Source: Echeneis naucrates
Lineage: Eukaryota > Chordata > Actinopteri > Carangiformes > Echeneidae
NCBI RefSeq assembly: GCF_900963305.1
Contig: NC_042532.1
Coordinates: 17,696,707-17,760,706 of the forward strand
DNA length: 64,000 nt
Reading direction: 5' to 3'
In this document: positions 1-9,933 of the stretch, in pieces
How the letters are laid out: each line of letters begins with the position of its first letter
Numbering within the stretch: position 1 is the stretch's first letter
Notes under the pieces: generated by a model
The model's input: only the letters and a program-made list of their open reading frames with translations
Databases searched by the model: none
What the model was told of the DNA's origin: nothing
Program-made: the position numbers and the translations under genes

Positions 1-1640
1 CATAGAAAAATATTGAATATCTAAAAAGTTATAAGACATTCCATTTTGGATAATCAATGAGTTGGAAAAAATTGAAAACAAATATATCAGAACCAGGAAT
101 TGTTGAATTTTGGTCTGGGGAATTTCTAAAAACTATTAATCATTCTTCAAAATGACAGCTGACTAATTCTGTTTCTGTGGATGAAAATAAAAAAACCTGC
201 AAACAAACTAACAAACATCAGAGTGGCTTTATTTGACTGGCAAAGGCACAAACCTTTGGGATTTCCCTGAACTGGTTTGCTGACATTTTCCTTCCTCCCC
301 AGATAAACTGATAGAGGCTGAAACAGTTTCCTCCTTTCTAAAACCTAAACTTATCTAAACGCATTATTGGATCACATAACCTACAGTGTGCAAACTGACA
401 CTCAGTATACAGACGAACCAAGGTCAAACAATTTCTGTCTCAACTTTGCCCTTAATATCCTGATCCAAAAATACTGAGTGCTGCCTTGTAAATGTGAGCT
501 GTAAAGGGGGAGTGTCCTTCTCCGCTGCCATCCTGTAAACAGTTGTTGCAAAGACAAATAACTGGTGCTTTTTGCAGATCAAAGACCATAAAGAAAGTAT
601 TTCCAGGATTTTCTGGAAAATGACTCCTGTATTGAAACTGGTATTAGTTTCAGCCCCACTAACAACAGACTGTTTCCACCACCTGCCGTCAAATCAGGAC
701 TGCAACTGAGGATAATTGTCTTTTTCTCTTTTACATTTCGCAGCTTCCCTGAACTTATTTTTTATTTTTTTCTCAACAGAACAACAAATATTTCTATCTC
801 TTATTCGTGGATTGGAGGGGGGGGGGAGCTGCAGCCAATCCCAGCTGGCACTGGGTGAAGGCAAAGTCCACCCTGGGCAGGTCACCAGTCTATGAGGGCA
901 ACATAGAGACAAACAACCGTTCAGTCGACTCAGACACAAACAATTTAGAGCCATGAACCGAGCAGAATCTGCAGTCTTGTGACTGTGCGATGAAGCTGAA
1001 GTGTCTGGAGAAAACATGCAAGCTTCACGAAGAAAGGGTTTAAAAGAATTTTAAAAAGAATAAGACTTTACATAATTATGTACAGTAACGACTTAAAACA
1101 GAGAAAAACACCAAACTCCAAACTCCGCTTAACATACAACTCAAATGAGTCAGCAGTTATCTTTAATCAACCAAATGTTCAAAATATCGACCTTTCATTT
1201 CAAATCAAACTCTTAGGAGAATGCTTAAAGTACAGAAAGGTCGCTACCAGATATAAGAATAATGCAGGAATAGTTCACATGAGAGATCAGTTAAAGATCA
1301 CTACTGATGCGACTGAATATGAAGAAAGGCGGTCAGAAAATTACCTAGTCACAAAAATATCATTTATATAAAAATATGAATAACAAAATGTGTACGAGCA
1401 CGGAAGGTGGCGTTAGAAAGGCGTGAACGGCTCACAGACGGACTCACCTTCACATGCCAACACTGCTAATGTCCGTGTGAGGCACCATGATGTTCACCGA
1501 GCTGCTTAAAAACGTGTTTAAATCTGTCACAAGGAGTTCTGAAGTATACAGTGGACACATTTCGTAATGCCGCTGATGTTGTTGTGGATGTATTTTTATT
1601 CTTTGTTTTTATCTTATCTTGTGTCTTGGTCGTAAAGTAT
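1..1640. other. Intergenic, no supported gene
   Basis: This 1.6 kb stretch before the cenpo promoter is AT-rich. Short open frames occur on both strands, but none resembles a known protein or is bordered by convincing splice sites. Its only recognisable content is a dispersed repeat at about 824-952, listed separately. It could hold the 3' part of a gene lying outside the window, but nothing seen proves that. Confidence 0.6.
824..952. repeat. Dispersed teleost repeat fragment
   Basis: The stretch opens after a run of G with a phrase reading roughly 'gctgcagccaatcccagctg', followed by a part reading 'ccaccctgggcaggtcacc' and a tail ending in 'caatttagag'. This wording recurs throughout fish genomes as a dispersed, non-coding element. 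The class (SINE or non-autonomous DNA element) cannot be settled here, and target-site duplications were not found. The identification rests on memory of the phrase, not on a search. Confidence 0.55.
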
Positions 1641-1817
1641 TACCTCCCGCTGAGCGCCATCTGTGTACATGTGGATTGTCTTGGAGCTACTTCCGGGTTG
1701 CGCGCTGTGGGCGTCGTTACGTGAACGTGACGCAGGCGGGAGCCGCCAAAATCAAAAAAACCCGGAACTGCTTTCACGCTATCGGGGAAAAAGTAAACAA
1801 ATCAAGTTTACGGAAAT
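1640..1817 (+). promoter_or_regulatory. cenpo promoter, CpG-containing, ETS motif
   Basis: The DNA just before the cenpo start codon is richer in C+G and CpG than the AT-rich DNA around it. It holds an ETS-type site, ACTTCCGG, at 1689-1696, and ACGTGA-type words further on. No TATA box is seen. This fits a housekeeping promoter. The exact transcription start cannot be read from the sequence. Confidence 0.5.
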
Positions 1818-4073
1818 ATGGAGGGAGCATCTGCGAAAGGTAACCCGACGAGAGCAAAGCTGCCGCGGCTATGAAGTGTGTTTGCGTGTCGTTGTGATGC
1901 TAATGCTAATGCTAATGCGAACAGCTCGTAGATGAGTTTCCGTCCGTTTTTGTTTTTGTTTCTTTGTCCTCAGGTGTTTTAGGTCAGCTGAGCCTGATGG
2001 AGATTCGGGCGAGGAGCCGGAAGGTTCAGCCCCACCAACGGGGACGAGTGAAACAGCTGGAGGCTGAAGCTGAGGAGCTGAGGCTGCAGAGGAAGCGGCT
2101 GAAGGCTGAGAATCAGACACTGGAGGTGAATCACTCATCTGCAGAAGGCCGGACTCCTAAATCAGATCCATTCAGATGCCACAAACGGACAAACGCCCGC
2201 TCTGCCATGTGACATGTGTCAAGCTTGAATTGGGGAGAAACCACCTGGGAGGGGATGAAAGTTGTGTCTTGGCCACCACCTCACACTTACTAGAAATATC
2301 GACAAAGTTCCGAGAAAGAAGTTAAATGACGCAGAAGTAGATGAATTTGCAATAAACTGCCAGTAAAGTTGAGTGTATATGTATCAAAGCATTGCAGAAG
2401 TCGTATGCATTATCAGAGCAAAAATAAGATGTTGCCCTGTGTACAACTAACTATTTTTTCCAAGCAGCACTGCACCCTATTGACTTCTGGTTACGCTGTC
2501 TTGTTGCAGACTCTTAAGAAACTGAGGACATCTATGAACAAACAGTGCACAGATGAAGAAGTGATGCAAATGGAGGAGGACTCTGAGGACTCCCAGTTAC
2601 TGCAGCTGATGGCCAGACATACCCAACTGACAGATCTTCTGCAAGCTCATCACCTCATTGGTACTGATGACCTTCTGCTTTGAACTTTGTTTTCATTCAC
2701 ACATTCATTATTTGTTTTAATTACTGCTGTATGTCTCCTATATCTATTCGCTGATGTCACTAGGGGGATACGACATCATAAAGACCCGCCAAGGCAAAGG
2801 AGTGTGCGTATCTGTGGCAACAAACTATGAGGGCGTCTACTTGGACACCTACAATCTGGAGATAGACCTGAAGCCAAAGCTGAGGATCAGTCGTCATAAC
2901 ATTCCCCCGTTCATCCCCCTGAACAGCCTCACCGAGCAGTGCAACCTGCAGTCACACTTCAGGGTTTTTCTGGACACTCTCAGCTGCCACCTCAACGCCT
3001 TCACCGGCCGCAAGCAACAGCTGAAGCTAGTTAAGGTGACAAACTTCTTTTATTTTAATAATATATCAGATTTGTATATGTGGACATCAGAGCCAAATAT
3101 ACTTAAAAAGCAGGCTATGCAGTATTTAGGCTGCAATTTTTTCTCAGTTCTGTAATATATTTTAATATATCTGCGATACACGATAAGAAATTGGCCTCTC
3201 TTTGTCTCTCAGAAACTATAACAACAATGGGAAAAGGATACATGATATTCCTTTTTAAATGATCTTACACAAACTCTGTCACCCCCACCCCATTCATAGG
3301 AGCAGCAGAAGTCCGTTGAGGTGATGGAGAGTAATGTCTTGTGTTCGTTGCTGGTGCTGATGCTCACTGTGTCGAAGGGGAAGCCTCTTGTTCTCTGTAC
3401 CCTGGAATACGCTGACCACACCAGCTGCCTTCCCACCAGAGTCCACTTTGAATGTGAAGGTAGGTTTTACAGATCATCCTTTTTTAATGAGCATGAGGAC
3501 TGTCCGTGGATTGAAATGTTTATGAAGTGAGTTAAAGTGAACAGCAGCATATGGGTTTGTTTGTTTTGTTTTTGTAACTGTTCTTGATCCAAAGCAACAG
3601 TCTGTCTGATGTATTAAAACATGGTAGAGATTTATACCTGACATTTAATAGAATCAAAAGAATACATGTAACTGAGCGAGGGTGGGGAAGCATTAATAGA
3701 TTATGCCATGATCGAAACCATTGCATAATCTGCATGACTCACGACTCATGACTGAATTTAAAGGCAGTTTGTAAAGTCAGTTAGTTTTCAGATGTTCCTC
3801 TATGCTTTGAAATGTAACCAAAAGGCACAAGTAGCTGTAACAGAAGTCTAGAATACCTTTCTAACAAATGTGTTCGTGCTGGCACTATCCTTATATTTCC
3901 CTTTTTTCAGTTAATTTATTATTTTTAATTATTCTAATTAATTTATCATTATTCATTTTGCAGACAAGCAGCTTCCTGATTCTCCAGAGTGGAAGAAAAA
4001 CTGCAGCTTGCTCATCAAGACTCCGGTGCACAAAGCTTTGATGACCATGAAAACAATGGGGCATATTGTCTAA
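1818..4073 (+). CDS. cenpo: Centromere protein O (CENP-O)
   Basis: CENP-O belongs to the constitutive centromere-associated network (CENP-O/P/Q/R/U group) on the inner kinetochore, where it supports chromosome alignment. Six coding exons join in frame: 1818-1839, 1974-2125, 2510-2660, 2764-3035, 3300-3459 and 3964-4073, giving 288 residues; the human protein has about 300. The N-terminal half is a basic coiled coil (GVLGQLSLMEIRARSRK onward). The middle has the family's RWD-type core, with VCVSVATNYEGVYLDTY, then RISRHNIPPFIPL, then a segment ending LNAFTGRKQQLKL, all close to the human protein. Every intron starts with GT and ends with AG. The start is the first ATG after the CpG promoter. 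A poly(A) signal follows at 4180. No frame break was seen. The family call is firm; the two C-terminal exons are the least conserved part. Confidence 0.9.
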
Positions 4074-4179
4074 TCTACTCAGAAATAACAAAACTGGGAC
4101 TAGATTTTACATTTAATGAAAAGGTTATGTATATAGTTAATTCTCACTTTTTTTGATAAACATTATTATATTAATGCAT

Positions 4180-4185
4180 AATAAA
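4180..4185 (+). terminator. Poly(A) signal of cenpo
   Basis: AATAAA lies about 107 bases after the cenpo stop codon and before the convergent gene's stop at 4274. Confidence 0.6.
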
Positions 4186-4273
4186 CATTAATATAGTGTA
4201 GTTTTGTTTTTTTTTTTCTCCCATCAATCTTGCAATGTTGAGCTTTGGACCGATTAGTAAAGGTTTGCTTCCT

Positions 4274-4924
4274 CTATGGAAGTTCCACATAAAATTCCCT
4301 GTCGCTTTTGTCCTTAAGACTTTGAATAAATGTTGTCACCCTCATGTGTAAAACATCCCTCTGAAACTGTCTCAGCCTTTCATTTTCCTCTCTGGCTTTC
4401 TGCTGCTGTCTGACCAGCTCTTTTTCCGATATTGAGTCAATGGTTGCGATATTTTTCATCAGCATGAAAGACACACTGCTCCGGATGTTCCTTCTGTGTC
4501 TTGTTGGACGTGTGGGTGTAGCTGAGGACGGTGGAGCGGTCACTGACCGACGCTGCTCCACCTGTCCAGAGCCTTTGTCGTGATACAGGCTTTTGCTGGA
4601 CTGAAGTCTGCTGCCATCAGATGTGTTAATACCTCTGAAATTTGTCTCGGTGCTCTCGTGTTCTCTAATTTCTCTCATAGCGATGTCGACTGTAGCTTTA
4701 GGTTCACAGGCCTTGACCATCAGCACTCTTCTATGTGCATTCATCAGTGAGTCTCGTCTCTGCTGAAGCATTTTGCAGGTGTGCCTGTGCTGTTTGTCCA
4801 GCATGCTGAGTTTACACTGGAGGTCTCTGTCCTCCTTTTGGTTCAACACTCTCAGCTCTCTCTGCTGTGCAGATCTGCTGAACATTTGATCCATTTGCCC
4901 AAAGACTAGAGTGGAGAACTGCAT
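4274..4924 (-). CDS. Unrecognised coiled-coil protein, single coding exon
   Basis: One uninterrupted frame encodes 216 residues on the minus strand, tail-to-tail with cenpo. The N-terminal third (about 18-75) is rich in Q, R, L and K with heptad-like spacing, as in REEDRDL-type coiled coils. The middle (about 85-145) is polar and S/T/P-rich. The C-terminal part (about 155-205) is again helical and charged (ISEKELVRQQQKAREENERL). No catalytic motif, signal peptide or membrane segment is visible. ATG at 4924 is the likely start because an in-frame TGA lies four codons before it. A donor-like site (CAG then GTAAG, read on the minus strand) near 5003 suggests a short upstream non-coding exon. The length and residue bias argue for a real gene. 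The R/L/Q helical pattern loosely recalls vertebrate CCDC190-type proteins, but that is only a guess and no function is assigned. Confidence 0.6.
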   Translation of the reverse strand: MQFSTLVFGQMDQMFSRSAQQRELRVLNQKEDRDLQCKLSMLDKQHRHTCKMLQQRRDSLMNAHRRVLMVKACEPKATVDIAMREIREHESTETNFRGINTSDGSRLQSSKSLYHDKGSGQVEQRRSVTAPPSSATPTRPTRHRRNIRSSVSFMLMKNIATIDSISEKELVRQQQKAREENERLRQFQRDVLHMRVTTFIQSLKDKSDREFYVELP

Positions 4925-4959
4925 GTTTTTGATTCAACTTTTTTTCACTAAATTTGTGT

Positions 4960-5700
4960 ATTTTTATATTTTTTATAAAAGCCAGAGATTTCTTTGTCTT
5001 ACCTGATTCATGTGAATTGTCCCCCAGGGTGCCGTTACACAGGATTGTCCGCTGCTATGGCTGTCTCAGTATGGGAAATACAATCACCCCATTGTATCTA
5101 AAGAGTCATTGGTATTGTTTGTAAATAAGAGAGATTACATTTCAAACTCTCTTTAACGAACAATCAGATGCGTAATTGCAGGTTATACAATCAAAAGATA
5201 ACGATGACTCGGCTTGTGTAAAACATGTAGGAAAGTTTGGTTGTTTTTTTCCTGCTCTACTACATTTACACTATTTCAGTTTTGTATTATGAATGCTATA
5301 ATAAAGACACTGGAGTCTCTGCAGTCAAGATTAGAAATACTGAGATGAGTTTAGAGCCCCCAGTAAAACCATTTTTAGCTTAATTTTATTGTGTTTCTTA
5401 TCTAATAAAGTCAGTATCTCCACATTTAATGACATCTTCCAGTTTCATCTTGATATTTTTCACACCAATGAGTTGATTAATCCAAAAAATAATCAATATA
5501 AATTAATAATGAAAAATTGAGGGTAATTGCAGACCCCATCTATACATGGCCTGGATTATCTCTCCATTTGCATTAATAAAATAGGACCCAAATATTTTAG
5601 GATGAGCCTTTATTGTTATTGTTGTTGTTGCTCAGGTTGTTTAGATTGAATATATCTGACTCCTTAACGGAATAATAGGATTTTTAATTATCTTTGTAAA
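4960..5700. other. Intergenic AT-rich spacer
   Basis: This spacer lies between the coiled-coil gene on the minus strand and the tp53i3 promoter. It may contain the 5' UTR exon of the minus-strand gene near 5004-5030. Nothing else recognisable was seen. Confidence 0.5.
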
Positions 5701-5729
5701 TGAAGTAAATAGAAGTGTGTCCCTACTGC

Positions 5730-5874
5730 TCTTCCGTACACCGGAGGACCGGCCCCTCTTAGTCTGACCCCTCCCGTACCGACCGGTCATCCGGTCTGGA
5801 TGATGGCTCAACAAAACTTCCCAGAAATGTCTCCAGTTTTCTTAAAGCTGATCATCTGCTGACATCTTCTTCTG
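5730..5874 (+). promoter_or_regulatory. tp53i3 promoter and probable non-coding first exon
   Basis: A CpG-bearing segment full of ACCGG and CCGGT words begins near 5735. It ends in a strong donor, TCTG then GTGAGT, at 5875, as expected for a non-coding first exon. A second donor-like site (GACG then GTGAGT) lies at 6715-6720. The coding exon is entered through an acceptor at 6810-6811. The order of the non-coding exons is inferred. Confidence 0.5.
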
Positions 5875-5994
5875 GTGAGTTCGTCTGTTTGTTGTTGTTT
5901 TTATGCCTGAACTTAATTTACAGTAATCATACGGACGGAGCAGCTCCCTCAGACCGATATGAGCTGCTGTCTGTCCTTCTACCTATCACACCTT

Positions 5995-6040
5995 TCATTC
6001 ATTAATTCATTCATTCATTCACTCATTCACTAATTCATGC
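5995..6040. repeat. (ATTC)n microsatellite
   Basis: Imperfect tandem ATTC units, with ACTC and TAATTC variants, lie in the presumed first intron of tp53i3. Confidence 0.75.
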
Positions 6041-6101
6041 TGTTTGACTTGAGACACTTTGATCAAAGACGCATTGAACACAAACCTCCTGCCCGTTCTG
6101 A

Positions 6102-6119
6102 GCATGCGCGTTGCGCAAC
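6102..6119. promoter_or_regulatory. NRF1-like site next to a perfect C/EBP palindrome
   Basis: GCATGCGC (6102-6109, the NRF1 core) directly abuts GTTGCGCAAC (6110-6119). The second word is a perfect inverted repeat containing the C/EBP consensus TTGCGCAA. They lie in the presumed first intron of tp53i3. Binding is inferred from the motif only. Confidence 0.4.
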
Positions 6120-6844
6120 GGGCCAATTGAGCAAATGTGGACTTTATGAGTGACCACAGACCTCAGTCAAACCAAAACTGTAGTATGACCACTTCCCCCA
6201 AGTTTCTCCTCTTCTTCTTCAGCGCAATAGTTTTGTTATTTCCTTCACAGTTCATGTGACAGTCTGCACCAAAAAGTCTGCTCCATAATTCACCTGTCTT
6301 CACGCTCTTTCATGTTTATGTCTAAAGGTTACATTTTTTAACCTGTTTTTGTGGTATTTAGCTGTGATCCTAGTCTGTGCTCAGTCCTCATGCAGACATA
6401 CAGCACTCTATTAAGAACACCCACTTACACATGCGTTAATAGATAATAAAGACCTGCAGACACAGATCAAAAACTGGTGACCTGGCTTGATGTGTATAGA
6501 AGGTTAGGAATCAACATATTTATACTGACAAAAAATCATGGAGCCATAGTGAGACATTTAAGCAACTTATTATATTGTTATTGTAAATACAACTATCATT
6601 TTGAACATTTCTTTGAAAACTTTTTTCCTGATCAACCATTTGCCGCTGCTGGAAACATCAGATGCATCTCATCCTGCACACTGGGGGATTTTTACTGAGA
6701 CGCGCTGACCAGACGGTGAGTGTTTCAACCTGCAGGTTAAAAGCTCCCTCAAGGTTGTTTCATGTTATCTACACCAAGGAAAATGTAAGCCTGACGTACT
6801 TTCTCCGATAGGCCTGGCGTAAGTGCTGCTCAAGCTTTGCCAAG

Positions 6845-8433
6845 ATGATGCAGGCAGTGTGCGTCGACGTGCCGGGAGGGCCGGAGAATTTGCTGCTGCG
6901 GACCGTCCCCAGGCCTCAACCTAAAGATGGACAAGTCCTGATTAAAGTTCATGCAACTGCCCTCAACAGGGCAGACTTATTACAGGTACAACACGATACA
7001 ACACAATCTGCTGTAAACACGAGGGCCTGCCGGCCATCTAATCTGATTCACAGCTCGTGTAGCCTGCTTTTAAAATACTTACTTTCTGTTTTTCAAAGAG
7101 GCGAGGACTGTACCCGCCTCCACCGGGTGAGAGTGACATCATAGGCCTGGAGGTGGCTGGGACGGTGGACTCTCTGGGCCCTGGGGTGAAGCGAGGCTGG
7201 AAACCAGATGACAGGGTCATGGCCTTGCTCTGTGGAGGAGGATATGCAGAATATGTTGCTGTCCCCGAGGAGCTCCTCATGCCCGTTCCCCCAAATCTCA
7301 CTCTCTGCCAGGCTGCTGCCATCCCAGAGGCCTGGCTCACTGCTTTTCAGCTGCTGGCTCTCGTAGGTATAAAAAACTTATCCTTTTTTTTTTTTACCTC
7401 CACCATGGAGGTTTTCTTTCTACTCCTGTGCCAAAATGATCCCCGCAGTCTATGATAAATTGCTGCCTTGTGTCCTCTCTGCCTCAGCTCAGGTAAAGGA
7501 GGGTGAAGTGGTGTTGGCTCATGCTGGAGCCAGCGGAGTCGGAACAGCTGCCGTTCAGCTGGTTCGCCTGTTTGGTGCCGTGCCCGTCGTCACTGCGGGG
7601 AGCCCGGAGAAGCTGAAGATGGCTGAAGAACTGGGAGCAGCTGCTGGCTTTAACTACAGAGAAGAAAAGTTTGCACAGGGAGTTCATGACTTCACAGGAG
7701 GTGAATTGTGCAACGCAAAGTAAACTGCAGTTCCCAAACTAATGGAGGGATTCATCTACGAGTCTGACCCTTTTGGTCACTGATGTGCTTTTGAGAGTTT
7801 TTCAGGTTAAGTTCAAATCTGGAGCAAATTTAGAATCCAATCAGTTCAATAACTACAATTTAATTTCACAGGCAAGGGAGCAGACGTCATACTTGACTGC
7901 ATTGGTGGACGCAACTGGGAGCAAAATGTGAGCTGCTTGGCCACTGATGGCAGGTGGGTGCTGTACGGCACCATGGGTGGCAGGGCAGTGGAGGGAGATC
8001 TCCTGGGCAAACTGCTTTCCAAGCGAGGACACCTGCTTAGCAGCCTTCTCCGCTCTCGAAGCCTCCAGGTAAGAATTCAAACCAAACGAAAATGTGAGCG
8101 GGACATCTCAGACTGAATCGGATTTAATCGATCTGGGTTTTGTTGTGTGCTCTTTGTCTGGTTTTCCAAAATAAGGCAGCTGAACTGATCAAAAGTAGGT
8201 TTTTAACACATCTGGGTTTTTTTTTACTCTCACAGTACAAAGCAGACCTGGTCAGCGCTTTTTCACAAAGAGTGCTACCGTATTTCTCAGACAAGGCTCC
8301 TTCATTGAGGCCAGTGATTGACAGCACATTCAACCTGGAGGACATCGCAGAGGCTCATCGGCACATGGAGGCCAATAACAACATGGGGAAGATTATCATT
8401 AACGTGAAACAACAGAAACAGGAAACTCAGTGA
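6845..8433 (+). CDS. tp53i3: Quinone oxidoreductase PIG3 (TP53I3)
   Basis: TP53I3 is an NADPH-dependent quinone reductase of the zinc-free medium-chain dehydrogenase/reductase superfamily. In mammals it is induced by p53 and linked to reactive-oxygen signalling. Five coding exons join in frame: 6845-6985, 7099-7366, 7488-7700, 7872-8068 and 8236-8433, giving 338 residues against 332 in human. The N-terminal GroES-like part includes [20 protein letters not shown] and GLEVAGTV. The Rossmann part carries the nucleotide-binding turn [15 protein letters not shown] and DVILDCIGG. The C-terminus has the family's [16 protein letters not shown]. All introns are GT-AG. Two ATGs stand together at 6845 and 6848; the first is used here. 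A poly(A) signal lies at 8758-8763. The repeated TGYCC element that p53 uses in human PIG3 was not seen, so p53 control is not shown here. Confidence 0.93.
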
Positions 8434-9480
8434 TATTGACTCTGAGCTGATATAACTACAGAAACATGATTCATGTGAAATGGGATTTATTTGATTTATG
8501 AAAACTATTCGTCATGAATCATCCACTGATAAAATTGCCTGTTCTGTTACTACAGAGATGACTGGTTCAAGATAATCTAATGATAAATGTTTATTATGTT
8601 TATTGTGTTCATGCTGGTGATAGAGAGTCCTCCTGCCACAGCACCTCCACACACCGTCGTAGGGTACAAAGTACAATTTTTGCTGATTGTTTCATTATTT
8701 TCTGCTGTTTTATTTCCTAAGATCAAGCAATAGAAATGGAAAGTAAATCAACACTTGAATAAATTGAGATTTTTTACTGTCTGTTTCCTTCAAGGCTTGT
8801 GTTAATTTCTTTTAAATAAATAAAAAAAAATATATATATACGGTCGTCATTATGTTGCCATCATACATAACATTGATTTTTAATGTATTAAAAAAATTAA
8901 TGCAAATTGATTTAATCCTTACCCCATATTTTGTCATAATAAATCCTTTATATTTCTAACACCGCCAAAAAGAAATAAGGAGAAAATTAGACATCTTGCA
9001 TACCAAATAGTGAATTGGAAATGAATTAATGCTGATTAACTTTAATTCCAGAGAAACTTGGTTCAGTTGGTAAACTGAATATGTAAAAAAAAAAAAGAAA
9101 AAAAATCTGCATCTACTGCATCTAAAAGAGATTATAATACTTCCCTGGACTCAGTAAACATTTTAAAATGGATTTAATGGTAATTTTAAGTTTTTTTTAT
9201 TAATACCGAATAGATGAATTCATTACAACGACTTTTTCATCTGCAAAATAAAGTGAAGCTAAACTGTTATTGAATATTGAATTCATATAGAAAATGATGA
9301 ACCTTAAACCTTTCATTCATGTTTGAATGAATTATTTATTTTATATCTTACGTAACAATTTATTTTAATCCTCGTTGTTGTTGTTTTTTTTTTGTTGTTT
9401 TTTTTTTTTAATAAACTTTATTAACACATCCAACTTCCTGCTTCGTCGTGTGAACTTTATTTTTTGTCACGGAGGTTAAA
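8434..9480. other. tp53i3 3' UTR and AT-rich spacer
   Basis: The first 330 bases are the likely tp53i3 3' UTR, ending after AATAAA at 8758-8763. The rest is very AT-rich, with short A and T runs and a short (TA)n tract near 8829. No gene was seen. Confidence 0.55.
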
Positions 9481-9933
9481 GCTGCATAAAACCGGCGGCC
9501 GGCTCCACTTCATGGATTAAACAGCCACAGGATCAGTCTCAGGGGTGTCGGACTCCATGATTCAACCAAAAACATCCACATTTATTTATTCAGTACGTTC
9601 ATTTCAACTTTTTCTTTTTCTTTTTCTTTTTTAAACTTCCTCCCGGTGCTAGCAGCGAGCTAAGTCTGTTAGCATCCCGTCAGGACTTCACCCTCCGGGG
9701 TTAAACATGTGGAGGAGCTCAGCCTGTCAGACATTTCAGACAAACTCAACCTGCTTGTACATTTTTCTCATCTTTTCCATCTCAAGCTGGACGTACACAG
9801 TTGGTTATACGGGCTGTCAGGACGCTTGGCTTGCTTTAACTTAACCTTTTTCTCACTTTTATTTACTTCCTCTCGTGTGCTGAAAGGAACTTGTTCCCTG
9901 TGTGTGTCTGTCACAGCCACTAAAGTCTGAAAC

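Noticed and set aside
1078-1371. 97-codon open frame
   Set aside because: Low-complexity, AT-driven composition, no family likeness and no splice or promoter support.
1902-1920. GCTAAT triplet repeat as a regulatory array
   Set aside because: Only three short units in cenpo intron 1; chance or slippage explains it.
5740-6720. p53 response element of the human PIG3 type
   Set aside because: No tandem TGYCC units were seen; only one partial p53-like half-site near 6100.
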